Origin: Archegozetes longisetosus
Taxonomy: Eukaryota > Arthropoda > Arachnida > Sarcoptiformes > Trhypochthoniidae
DNA length: 64,000 nucleotides
Reading direction: 5' to 3'
NCBI GenBank assembly: GCA_018873245.2
Contig: JAEMBT020000001.1
Location: forward strand, 13,856,220 to 13,920,219
This document shows positions 33,427 to 44,427 of the stretch, in pieces (the first letter of the stretch is position 1; the number at the start of each line of letters is the position of its first letter). The notes below the pieces were generated by a model that saw only the letters and a list, made by a program, of their open reading frames with translations, searched no databases and was not told the DNA's origin. Position numbers and translations under genes: made by a program.

Positions 33427-35731
33427 CGTCAAAATAACGCCAGCAAAAATAACGCCAACGAAAATAGCTCAATCAAATAGTATTTAAATAAAATTAATAC
33501 ATGAGTATGAACTCCTAATTTATTGAAAGAAATATAAATATCACACGCATTAATTTTTAGCATAAATATTTTAAAATGATTATTGATAATACAATTTAAA
33601 TTTTTAGATTAAAGCTATGTGAAATTCCTCGCAAGTAATCTAATAGAGGGCGTTCTCTATAATTGTTAACAATTGTTTTGATTTTTTCTGCAGTGTCCTT
33701 ATAAGTTTGTTTTCCAGCAGGACGTTGTTGCCCTGATATATATTGTTCCACTTTAAATTCGTTGAGGCTCTGCTCTTTTTAAGACCATCAATGAATTTCC
33801 AAATTGTTGGATGATAATCACCTAACAAGTGGCTAAATCCACGATGCCAACCTTCGACAGAATTATTTGTTTTTGGCAGATCTTCTAATGTTGCTTCATA
33901 GCAGTTCCACAATGAATGAGCAAAAGTAGGATTGCGGCGTTGATTGCGTCTTCCCGGTCGTCCTATCCATGTATCTTCAAAATAGTCTACAATTTGCTGA
34001 ACCAAGTCATTTTGCTCAGTGAAATAAGGGGAATCTATTAGTTCTTCAAATGATGCAACAACATCAGCAACAGGAATAAAAGCAAGTGCTGCTAATTGCC
34101 TTATTTGCAACGCAAAATCAGGATCAGTCGCGTATTGCCTCTGTAACCCCGCTTGTTGAATGCGCCTCCATATACATTGGCTAAAGTGGAAAAAACATCA
34201 TCTTTGTATTGCAGATGGAAATGCAGTGTGGAATGCTTTGAGTGCTGATTGTTCAAAATCAGTCATTATGGTTAATGGTCGAAGATTCTGATTTAAACTT
34301 TTCAAAGCATTGAATACACGTTTGTACGTATCTTCTGTTCTGTTGGGCATTAGCACAAAAACTGTTTGAATTACATTGTGGTATTTAACTGCGTGTATTG
34401 TATATAGTTGATCGAATAAAGGAGGAGCTGTTTTAAACGTGGCATCAGCAAACCAGTGACTGCATTGCGCCATTAGATCTAAATTTCTTCTGGTTGAAAA
34501 TAAAAGAATCCTGTCATTTCCAGAACCGCTGTTATGCAACAAAAATGGGTCTCCAGTTAATGTTTCAGTATACATTTGTGGCAATCGTAATTCATCCAAA
34601 ACAGTGGGGATCGCTAAAGGAGCTTATACACCTTGACCAAAACGTTGAACCGTGCGCTTCACATAACCAACTGGTGGTAATTGTCCTGCGACTGCAGATG
34701 AAACTCCTGCAGTTGAAGAAGCTATGATTTGATGAGTTGCTTCCATTGTTGTAACAGAGCGCTCCTTCATCTCAGATAATATTCTACGAGATCCGGTTTT
34801 GGCTCAATCAGGCGCGTGATTATGATTGGTGGACTTTGACTTAGTCATCGAAAGTATGGCATCTACCGGGACATCTTTTTGACCAGTAATCAGTACATCT
34901 CCAGATTTTTTTATCGGATTTTGTTCTTTCCATCATAAAAGTGAAGCCATTATAAACCAATAAATCTTTGCCTTTCTGACTTTTGATAAATTCAAGTGGC
35001 ATTTTCAATTCAAAAAGTTGTTGACTGCCAGGTTATAAAAATTATAATAGGATAGGATTAGTATAGAATATATTAGGTTAGAAAGGTTGTCAGGCGATTG
35101 GATTAGTTAGGTTTAAATAGAAAAGAATGGTCAAGATTAGATAGTATATATTTGGCAAGACTAGACAGGATAGGACAAGGAAGATTGGATAGTATCAGAT
35201 AGGATATGAAAGTTTGGGTAGGATAGGATAGGAAAGTTTGGATAGGATAGGATAGAAACCCGGAATCGAAAAACTGCAGGCCCATTAGGGTTCCTCTAGA
35301 GACTAAATTAATGGTCTCATCATTGAGTACGCGGGCTCCATGCGGTTTTTTGCACCAAATCTTACGCACTTCTCAGCCCCTGAGCAGTATAATTGCTTCC
35401 GAGAGTAGAGATTTATTATAATTGATATTACTTTAATAATGATAAATGTTACTTACCCTCAATATTGAATAATAAAAAGATATCACAATTAAAATAATGG
35501 TTAAAATCACATATAATATTTTAAATTATTGCTAATATTTATAAGCGATATATCTTATAAATGACGATTTTAAAAATACTATAAAAGTTATTATTACTGT
35601 TGTTTACGTTAGTGTTATTTCGTATTGGCGTTATTTTCACCTGGCGTTATTATTACATCGCGTTATTTTTGTTAGCGTTATTATAGTGGCGTTGTTTTTA
35701 CTGACGTTATTTTTGCGGCGTTATTTTGACG
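33427..35731 (-). mobile_element. MULE (Mutator-like) transposon with FLYWCH-MULE transposase
   Basis: Bounded by inverted CGTCAAAATAACGCC at 33427 and 35731. The right end carries about eight copies of a GGCGTTATTTT-like motif over 130 bp, the left end three. On the minus strand, around 35030-34800, lies a FLYWCH zinc finger (LLVYNGFTFMMERTKSDKKI, WRCTDYWSKRCPGRCHTF). A MULE catalytic domain follows (HWFADATFKTAPPLFDQLYT, LMPNRTEDTYKRVF, IMTDFEQSALKAFHTAFPSA). Then comes the C-terminal part (NSVEGWHRGFSHLLGDYHPT) ending at 33640. The catalytic and C-terminal parts are in one frame split by a single TGA just before 34198; another stop and a frame problem lie upstream. Degenerate GGATA repeats fill 35050-35260. 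Relatively young but inactive. Confidence 0.88.
35050..35260. repeat. Degenerate TAGGATAGGA tandem repeat inside the MULE
   Basis: Irregular array of GGATA/AGGAT-like units (for example TAGGATAGGATAGG near 35220-35250) between the zinc-finger coding part and the right terminus. Confidence 0.8.
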
Positions 35732-36243
35732 TAAAACCGACCAGTAAAATTTGTTGTAGCCGTTATGTAAGAACAGATTCGTTTAATTGTGTCATTTTTT
35801 GCTTTTGATAAATCTAAATGTATAAAAATTTTATAGTAATGATAAGTCAACACTTGTACAGAGTTATCAGGATTACAAAAACAATTTGAATGATGTTTCG
35901 ATAAAAAAGTTAATATTCTTTTGAGTAATTAACAGATGAATCATAAATAAATAATTTTGAAAATTCTTTTCCAATTAAAAAAATTACTTTAATAATAAAT
36001 AATACCACTAATTTGTTTTTAAGTTTGCAATTTCATAATAACCACATTTCAAATTATGTTGATTTTAGTGCGATACTATGGATTATAGATTTATGCAATT
36101 TGGACTATGTATATAAATTATGAGAGATTTTATGTAGCTTTCAATTATTTCTATCTTGGTGAAATATTACTATTAGCCCTAGAACAGTATTTCATGAGTC
36201 AAAATGACCCAAGGGTCTATAAAAACTTCTATATTTCGTCTCC
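35732..36243. other. Spacer, no gene seen
   Basis: AT-rich sequence between the MULE and the piggyBac-type MITE. Confidence 0.5.
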
Positions 36244-36247
36244 TTAA

Positions 36248-36707
36248 CCCTTCGAAGGAACTGTGGGGTCTTTTTTGTCCTAACAATACTTTGAAATTCT
36301 GTTAAAAACAAACCATAAATGCAAAAAAATCTAAAAAATTCTGTATTCTATCACAAACTATTTCTTAACAAAACTACATAATTGTCATTTTAATATTACT
36401 TATAATTAAAATTTTAAAAAAAAATAAGTAAAGCAAAGTCTGGTGTCGTACCCCACCTTTCTATTCACGTAACTTTTTTTTCGTAATATATTTCAATGCA
36501 ATTTGGATGAATCCAATAAGAAAGGGGTTAACTGTGATGTCAAATGTTATGACTTGAATACAATACGATATGTGAATGGAATAGTGGGGTATTTTTGTTT
36601 AGTCCTTGAGTTCTACGCATAATAAGCCCAGATTCGTCCAGGAAAGTTCCCGATTTTTGACCCCATCTTTCCCTTTAAGTGATTCTAAACACAATTCCTT
36701 CGAAGGG
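36248..36707. mobile_element. piggyBac-type MITE with TTAA target sites
   Basis: Ends begin CCCTTCGAAGGAACTGTG and CCCTTCGAAGGAATTGTG (read inward) and are flanked on each side by TTAA (36244-36247 and 36708-36711). CCC-starting ends with a TTAA duplication are diagnostic of piggyBac. At 460 bp with no transposase frame it is non-autonomous. The near-identical ends and intact TTAA suggest a recent insertion. Confidence 0.9.
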
Positions 36708-36716
36708 TTAATACTA

Positions 36717-37448
36717 CAGTCCGGTTCAAATTGATAAATCCAGTCAATGTTTTATGAATAACTTAAGAACTACTTGAGATAATGAGATGAAATTTTATTA
36801 TTATGTGCGCAAAACCATTAAAAGACACTTGTAAAATTTTGGTCAAGTTTCAGCCACTCGCGCGCCTGATATAAAGCATTAAAGCAAAACATAGCGTTTC
36901 AAAATGATAAATCCAGTAAAAATCACCTCAGAAAACAGTACACGCTTAAATTGGTAGTGAAAAAGTATTGTTATAATGCATAGTAAAAGTTGATTCAGTA
37001 AAATCTTTGTTCTATTTTTATTGTTATTGTCTTATTGCAAAAAAATGCCTAAAAATAAGTTGCTAACTGAGTTTGAAAAAGGAAAAATTGATGGATTGTC
37101 TTTTATGAACCTGTCTTCTCGTAAAATTGGCGCTAAAATTGGTAGATCACATACTGTAGTATTGAATTACTTGAAGGATAAGGAAAATTATGGCAAAATT
37201 GGAGGGCCGGACGCAAGCCTTCTTTAACACCCCGTGATAAGCGTCACATAATCAAGTATTCAAGCAATAAAAGTGTAAATTTAGGACAAATAAAGTTCGA
37301 TTTGAGACTAGAACCTTCTAAAACGACGATATGGAGAACCCTCGATGAGAACCAATTCATCAAACACACGAAAATAAAGTGCAGACCTGTACTCAAAGAT
37401 CACCACAAGCTAGCCAGACTTGAATTTGCACGCAGACACTGTTGAAGA
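36717..37448 (+). mobile_element. Tc1/Tc3-like transposon 5' part
   Basis: The left terminus is TA followed by CAGTCCGGTTCAAATTG, starting a few bases after the piggyBac MITE. The transposase starts at an ATG at 37045: MPKNKLLTEFEKGKIDGLSF, SSRKIGAKIGRSHTVVLNYL, KDKENYGKIGG. After a frameshift near 37205 it continues as SLTPRDKRHIIKYSSNKSVN, PSKTTIWRTL, KDHHKLARLEFARRHC. The catalytic domain and right end are missing; the sequence changes at about 37448 into the decayed gene on the opposite strand. Confidence 0.85.
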
Positions 37449-38548
37449 CTGATATCATAAAGTGTGAATTCGACTGACCTAATGGAATCAGCTTGTTTAT
37501 TTTCGAAAACTATCTCCAAACCATCAATGACAGCATCAAGTATATGTTTCTAAAGTTGTTCCCTTATCTTGTCTGATCTAGCAAAAAACCCTGTACCATA
37601 TTTGAGGAATTCAAAGTTAAGTTGGTCTTCATTTTGCTTGACATGTTCATTCAAAGCTCTTGCAGTTAATATGACATCATTCGTTACAAATTCCTTATAA
37701 GCTAAAGAATCAAAATAACAATCATCATTCGACTTGATATATCTATTAGAATACAGAACAACATTCTGAAAAATGAAATCATCCAACAGACCAGTAATGC
37801 GTTTCCCCTCAATAAGAACTAATCGTCCACTGTTATATTTTAGTTGAAACTGAAGGCCTGATAAATAGCATACATACACTTTTGAGTTTTGTAGGGTTAG
37901 TCGCGATCCATATCCACCGTAATATTCGACTGTATCTTCTCCTATGATAACACAGTGTTTCACTAAATGTTTCAGAGAATACATGATCCTACTACGTAAT
38001 TTAAAGAGTCAAAATATAATCAGTGATTTTTGCATATAGACTATATTTGTAACTTTTGAGTCTTGTATTTAGAGGTTAATATTTCGAATAAAAGTATTTT
38101 ATCTATCATCTCAATTTGCACAGATAAGTTAGTATTGATGTCTTGTGAAAACTCTTAAATGTCAGCTCTTTCTCTACTTTGATTCATAATATGCTAGTCA
38201 ACTATATCAAAAAGTACTTTTGTAATATAATAAATATTTACTTTTTTTAATGTTTCCATAATTTGAAAAGTTGATTTTGTCAGTTACATTAAGAGGCTAA
38301 TTTCTAGCAAGGACAGCTAACTGTCTTAAATTTAGTTCCTCTCCTAATTTTGAAATTTTAGCAGTTTTTCTGCCATCACAATTGTGAATTTCGAAACTTA
38401 AATTAGATAAACATGCAGACGTTATCATTAAAGAGTCTTTCACCCATTTAGGAGCATCGATTGTCACATCTTGATTCTTGCAATTATCGAACAATTTAGT
38501 CCAAGGCTGACCATGACGGAGAAATACCAAACCCATGACTCCTTTCAA
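37449..38548 (-). pseudogene. Decayed paralogue of the unrecognised gene at 40903-42123
   Basis: Minus-strand pieces match the intact plus-strand paralogue in order. 38548-38297 (DAPKWVKDSL ... LGEELNLRQLAVLARN) corresponds to VAPHWVKEGL ... IKEELSLKHLVMIARN. 37984-37550 corresponds to the central part (LKHLVKHCVIIGEDTVEYYGGY, GLQFQLKYNSGRLVLI, GLLDDFIFQNVV, FLKYGTGFFA). After a stop at 37550 the match goes on (HILDAVIDGLEIVF, SVEFTLYDIS) until the Tc3-like fragment. The piece joining the first two blocks is missing and the C-terminal third is gone. Confidence 0.8.
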
Positions 38549-40320
38549 TGTACAAGTGAAAAGTAGATTTTATGTTACAGAGTGTATTTCACTATTACAT
38601 GTATTCAAAAACAACCATGTATTAGCTCTAAGCAACTAATTTTATCTAGAAAGCTAAGAAATGCTAATTGTTATCAGGAAAATCTAGTTGACAAAAATTA
38701 TACTAAAATAAAATTTACGATTGTTGAACCTAGTAAGCTGCAATATGAATTTTCAAGTGTTATGTTATTTCAAAATAAGAAGATAAAATTATCTGCAGCG
38801 GATTTCATACGCAAATATTCTAATGTTTAATCGTTTAGAATGAAGATTGCTAAGTTGCAAAATCACATATGTTCGAAAGCATTCAAACATTATCTCCTAG
38901 TAGTGTAATTTTTTCTCCGAGAAATCAAGTAATGCTGATTATTTTAGGGAAAGCATTATAAAAGAAAACTCTCTCCATGTAGAGCGCTACGGTTATTAAG
39001 CCCAAAAATTTGCAATTTGATTTCTCTCATTGGTTTTATAATTGTGAACAGTAAGGTAAAATTTACTGCAATTGACTCCGTGTTGATGTTGCATCAAAGC
39101 ATTAATAACGTGAAAGAGAATTTCACTTTAAATATTCCCTCATAATATTTGCTAACAAATTTAATGTGTGCTAAAGTTCGTGTCAAAAAAGTGGCAGTTG
39201 ATTAAAAAATTTCAATTAAATATCTTTTGGAACAAGATTAACACAGTATAATAAAACTCACAAAATATTTACACAAAGATTAAATATTTAAGATAACGTA
39301 CAAAACAAGTATAAAATTCCAGTTTTAACAAAAAATTTGCTCAATCCCTTTCAAATATATCTAAAAACTTCACAAATAGAGACCTTAGGTTTACTACGAA
39401 GATTGGCTTTAGAAGTCATCTAAAAGTGCATAAAATCACAAAAATACTTTTGAAAAAATTAAGCGAATTTTCAGCTAATTTCGAAAAGAACCAGAACGGA
39501 AGGTAGGATCAGGTAGACTACCGAAAATTTTCGCAGGTGATAGGCATCGAATGTATCAGTTATCACTTATGACTATATGAAGTTCCTGATTAAAGGCATG
39601 AAAACTTGTGTTGATTTGGGTCTCGTGGTCAAAGAAGCGTATATTAAATACAGAAATTTTGTAATTATTTAGTTTGAATTATAGTCTCGAGCCTTTGAGA
39701 ATTTCAGCAAATTTGGAATTTTTTTAATAATTAAATACAAAATTTTTAATCGCCACTTTTATGATGCGAACGGCGGGATTATAGAACGCAACACACAATG
39801 GGTTCCCGAGGACCTAGAAACGTGATACTTTAGATAAATTTTCTAGTCAATAAATGAAACATCTCACCAGGGACCCAAAACCCTAGGGTTATGAAGGCTG
39901 TCCATCCGGAAGGAGAGAGGGATATGTTATTATATATTAATTATTTTTGTGATTTGATTACAATTTATGATTTCGAATTAGGTATCGACAAAAATTTTGA
40001 ATATATAAGGAGGATGCCAAGAAATGACCCATCTTGATTCCAAGTATATTCTGATGTCAAAATATCAAGCATGACAAATAGAGTCTAAATATATAAAATT
40101 TTGCGATCTGGGTCATGGCGTTCACGAGATATTGACCTTTTTTGACACCAGAAAAAGTGACTTTTCGTAACAAGAGATGTCAAAAGCCTCAGTATCAAGA
40201 GTAGGTTACAAATATATACAAAATTAAATATTTCAAGGTCATATAAAAGGTTAAGAGCGAAAGATAAAGTATAAATAAAACGAAAATATAAATAAATAAA
40301 TCATTGTGAGTTTTCATGGT
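38549..40320. other. Intergenic, no gene seen
   Basis: Spacer between the two head-to-head paralogues. The only longer frame (38582-38830) looks like chance. A stretch at about 40015-40250 has a composition suggestive of an old repeat but has no recognisable ends. Confidence 0.4.
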
Positions 40321-40429
40321 CAGTGCTTTCAAACACAACACAGAGACTTTTCAGCGACTATGCAGGTATTTGATCTCAGGCTGATATCTGCCATACTCGA
40401 GAAACCAGAGAACCGTCATTATGTGTGCA

Positions 40430-40620
40430 TAACATCCGACGGCATATTTTTTTGGCCGGGAGCCTTAGCCTGACTTATATTTGTCAGTTGCCCGCCGTCA
40501 CCACGAGGAGGTGGCTCTCGGAGTCGGATGATTGTGAAACTGTGCCGACCCATTTTTGCCCTCTGTTTCCGTAACGCTACATTACTTCAAGTTGTGTCCA
40601 TTGACAATCCTCCTTCTCTT
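40430..40620. other. GC-rich patch of unknown origin
   Basis: Markedly more GC-rich than the surroundings (for example CACGAGGAGGTGGCTCTCGG near 40500). It lies 0.3 kb upstream of the intact gene. No frame or family is recognised; it might be a repeat remnant or part of a promoter region. Confidence 0.35.
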
Positions 40621-40902
40621 TTGTCGAGATCTTTCCAAAAATATATAGCTTGTTGTGGAATCAATTTAGGCAATGGTCCAATAGGGTCTTGGCATCCTCC
40701 TTTATTTAATACTTTCTAACGTTTAAGTAGAATGGCCTACTTAGAGTTCGTTGCTGTAGTAATGAAACGCAAATCTCACTATTAAATCATCAAGGTCAAA
40801 ACTCGAGTGTGTACACATATGATAGTACTGCGCTGTTTGAATAGTCTGTCATATTTCAATTCAATTACATTTGTGAGAAACAGATTTATATTAAAGGTTT
40901 TG

Positions 40903-42123
40903 ATGCCATTTTTAAAATTGTATTTGAGTGTTTTTCTATTTTCGAGTATGGTTACCTTGCTAGCAACCTTCATTCCTAAAATATTTGTTCGTCATGACCA
41001 ATTATTAAAGGACTGTTCAAATCCATTGTACCAAAGTGACAGAGTTTTAATTGTTGCACCGCATTGGGTTAAAGAGGGATTAAAAAACCTGTCTGAACAC
41101 TTTCCTAATGAAACTATATTTGGAATTTATGATAAGACTGGAAAGTATAAAACTATTAATATTAAAGAGGAGCTATCACTCAAACATTTGGTGATGATTG
41201 CTAGAAACGAACCCTATAATATAGATGGTTCAATAAATTATGAGAACTATGAACCATCAATAAATGATAAGTCAGTGATTTATGCACTAAAGGATTTAGT
41301 TCGTCAATGCGTCATTGTTGCAGAAGATAAGACTACTCATTATGGAGGATATCCAAGAGCAAACCCAAAAGTTAAACAAGTCGATAAAATTTACGTAGCT
41401 GATTTAATTGGTTTGCAGTTCCAAAAAAAATTCAACTCAGGTAGATTGGTTTTAATCTCTAATGATTTACCAAAAGGATTATTAGATGAGTTTATATTTA
41501 AAAATGTTGTTGGAGAAGATAAAAAATCATATAAAGAAGTTGAGAAGGATAGTTCTGGAAGATATGTTAAACAAGGAGACGTATATTTTGACACTATTGC
41601 TTACGAGAAGTTTGTGGCAAATGATGTATTAATTACTGGATTAGCATTGAATGAAATTGCAAATGAAAATATAAACTTTAAATTTCTTAAATATGGAACT
41701 GGATATTTTGCTGGTCAATATAGAGAAATACTTGATAAATACATTTACGGTGGAATAGTGAAAGGTTTATCAAGGCTTCTCAATTCGAAAAATCAAACAT
41801 GGATTAAGACGGTTGAGTTACCATTTTATGAATATAAACAGGAAATTGTTGATGTTTGTGAAAACTTTAAAATTGAATGTAAATTTAATAAAGACGATGC
41901 ACTCAAGAGAACAGATCCCAAATACGTGACAGCGACAACCAATTGCGCTGACCCACATGCTATCACAGGGAATGAAATGAGTTATCATAGTGTTGATGCT
42001 GCCATTGCTGAGAACTTAGAGAGTAAAGCTAACATATTTTCTCCGATAATTAATAAATTAATTCGGGAGAAATTTATTTTATGTTCTGACGAGCCTTCAA
42101 ATCAATGTCTTTCAAAGTATTAG
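40903..42123 (+). CDS. Unrecognised intronless protein with N-terminal hydrophobic segment
   Basis: One open frame without introns; from the ATG at 40903 it gives 406 residues. This start yields a signal-peptide or anchor-like N-terminus (MPFLKLYLSVFLFSSMVTLL). In-frame sequence extends upstream to another ATG at 40819. Conserved blocks, judged from the decayed paralogue, are VAPHWVKEGLKNLSEHF, EELSLKHLVMIARN, VIVAEDKTTHYGGY, GLQFQKKFNSGRLVLI, GLLDEFIFKNVV and FLKYGTGYFAG. The C-terminus has TTNCADPHAITGNEMSYHSV followed by DAAIAENL. This block faintly recalls a bacterial domain of unknown function (possibly DUF4804), which I cannot confirm. No catalytic motif is assignable. The single exon contrasts with spliced neighbours and leaves lateral acquisition or retroposition open. 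Confidence 0.75.
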   Translation: MPFLKLYLSVFLFSSMVTLLATFIPKIFVRHDQLLKDCSNPLYQSDRVLIVAPHWVKEGLKNLSEHFPNETIFGIYDKTGKYKTINIKEELSLKHLVMIARNEPYNIDGSINYENYEPSINDKSVIYALKDLVRQCVIVAEDKTTHYGGYPRANPKVKQVDKIYVADLIGLQFQKKFNSGRLVLISNDLPKGLLDEFIFKNVVGEDKKSYKEVEKDSSGRYVKQGDVYFDTIAYEKFVANDVLITGLALNEIANENINFKFLKYGTGYFAGQYREILDKYIYGGIVKGLSRLLNSKNQTWIKTVELPFYEYKQEIVDVCENFKIECKFNKDDALKRTDPKYVTATTNCADPHAITGNEMSYHSVDAAIAENLESKANIFSPIINKLIREKFILCSDEPSNQCLSKY

Positions 42124-42920
42124 TGTTTATTAATCAAATGTAATATGCTAAATCAAATTAAAACAGTAAAAACCATTATTCGAATGTAAGAATAAAATGA
42201 TTCCTTCGATTAATTATTGTTGATAACTCTTATTTTAAATAAATGATACCAGGTTTTCTCACTTTGTCTCCAAAAATTTTTAATTAGAGCGTAAAATACT
42301 AACTTATGCTAAATACTGCTTCATTTTATTTAATTGAAACCAAATACGAAAACTAGTCTAGTTCAGAACTGTTTGGGAAAAAGAATACTATTAGAGATAA
42401 TTTATATATGTCAATAATAGTCAAATACTTCTATGTATTTTTTCTACAAAAAATATTCATTGGAAAGTCACATTTTTGTTACTTGTAGTTTGAGATAAAT
42501 TATTGCTTCATGAACTCTACTGATTAGCCACTCATTTAAATAAATATAAAAATCTTATCTGAAAAGTTATTCAAAATTAATTATATATTCATAAATATCT
42601 TGATGGGAAATAAGGTTAACGCAATCGATGACGCATTAACTACCATTTAACAATTGATATGATGCAATCTCCTAAATCGAATTCCTCATAAACATGAACG
42701 CTTCCTTTGCTAATAAAGAAGAACCAGTTAAGGTTAATAAACATTAAGTCTGATACAATAGTAAAACACTAATTTCTTGGAATAATCTAAAAATCTAAAG
42801 CTATTTCCTCTCAGAGAGAATAAGTATATTTTATAACAATCATTGCTGCAGTCAATCATAATTGCAATTGTTTCAATGTACTATAAAATTCTGAAATAAT
42901 TAATTTAAGTATCATTTGGT
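42124..42920. other. Intergenic, no gene seen
   Basis: AT-rich spacer; no feature recognised. Confidence 0.5.
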
Positions 42921-43279
42921 AATATCAAGTGAAAATGAGCTTATTTAAAGTGACTAGAGGTGTTCCGCTTATCTCAGATTTTTATAGTGGCTAGAGGTGC
43001 TCCACTTAGTCAGAGTCTGCATCAATTGTTTCAAGGACCAAACAGACATCATCCAGGGATGCTGCTGGTCAAAGTTTTTAAACGTCAATCTTAAGAAACT
43101 CATATCTTCTCTCAGCCATCGTATTCCAGGACCAACAGCATCCCTGGATGATGTCTGTTTGGTCCTTGAAACAATTGATGCAGACTCTGACTAAGTGGAG
43201 CACCTCTAGCCACTATAAAAATCTGAGATAAGAGGAACACCTCTAGTCACTTTAAATAAGCTCATTTTCACTTGATATT
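42921..43279. repeat. Long hairpin: 150-bp arms, 59-nt loop, 148/150 identity
   Basis: Arms 42921-43070 and 43130-43279 are reverse complements with only two mismatches by direct comparison. The loop is 43071-43129. Each arm contains two related sub-units (GTGACTAGAGGTGTTCC and GTGGCTAGAGGTGCTCC, 42 nt apart). The whole 359 bp has no coding content; open frames in it exist only because of the inverted repeat. A transcript from either strand would form long double-stranded RNA. It could be a foldback transposon, a recent inverted duplication or an hpRNA locus. Confidence 0.95.
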
Positions 43280-44427
43280 CTCTGGATAATGCTAACGAGC
43301 TTTTTGAATATAATTAATAATTCTTGATATTAAATATATTTAAAAATTCATATCTTATCTCAGACATCGCATTTTTGAAAAATTCTTTTTCTTCTGATGC
43401 TACGCTTCATAAGCTTTAATTTGATACTCATATTGGCGTGGTGCACAATTAGGCGAGATGCTTATATATTTTTGGACTAACTTATAAAATATTAAAGAGG
43501 AGGTAACAATACATGGACCCAATAGTAAAGAGAAAAAGAAAAATTTTTCTAAGAATTTCTAAGTGTTTTTTAACATGAAAAAGTTGTCTAATTTTTTTAT
43601 CTTTCAGTGAAACCAGCTAATTTTTGGTATGCAATCTTTTGAAACATATAACTATTATTTGCAAAAAAATTTAGCTACCAAATATATCAGGAAAGGCGTT
43701 AGGCTGAGAACATTTTGACTGACTTAATAACTTTTCTATGATTGCAATTCAAGCTCTCAATTGGTTTAGATAAGATTAGACTTATTAATTTAAGTTCTGC
43801 CAAAATTCTGAATTCAAGAGATAAGATTATTCAATTGATATGCCATTTATTATTAATTTTATTTTAACTTTTCAATGAATAAAGAATTTTTAAATTGCTT
43901 GAAAGTAGAATGATCGTTATTTCACGAATTTTAATTCATAAAAGTGGCGATAATTATGAATTTTCTTGAAAATTTGGTCAAGACTTTGTTAGGCTGGCTA
44001 AAAAAGAGAATGAGAAAGTGAATTTTGGAACCTGCCTCATATGCAAAGTACTTTCACTAAAATGTGAAACCATTTCGTTCTCTTTCATGAATACTGTCGC
44101 TATAAGTTGCAGTAATAAAAATGTATAATTCATTTAATGATCTACAATCTTACATCAATGATTGATCATGTGTTCGTTGAAATATCTATAATGATACTAA
44201 TATGAATAGAGCAAATTAAGATGGAACCAGACTTTAGTCATTTCACATTGACATATAGATGAAAGTATATTTATCAAAACCAAAATGATTGGTACAGAGC
44301 GATCAATTTATCATTTCTGTCCAAAAATCCTTAATAAATTTTTAATCTCAAAAGATATAATGGCAAAATTTGGTTTGAATATGCTTCATTTATTGACAAA
44401 TGAAATTTAATCATTAAAACGCGCATA
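43280..44427. other. Intergenic, no gene seen
   Basis: AT-rich sequence with no recognisable feature. Confidence 0.5.

Noticed and set aside
35103-35369. 88-codon frame with repeats of SYPTQTF-like sequence
   Set aside because: Translation of the degenerate GGATA repeat inside the MULE, not a gene.
42997-43194. 65-codon open frame inside the long hairpin
   Set aside because: It exists only because the two arms mirror each other; no protein-like composition or start context.
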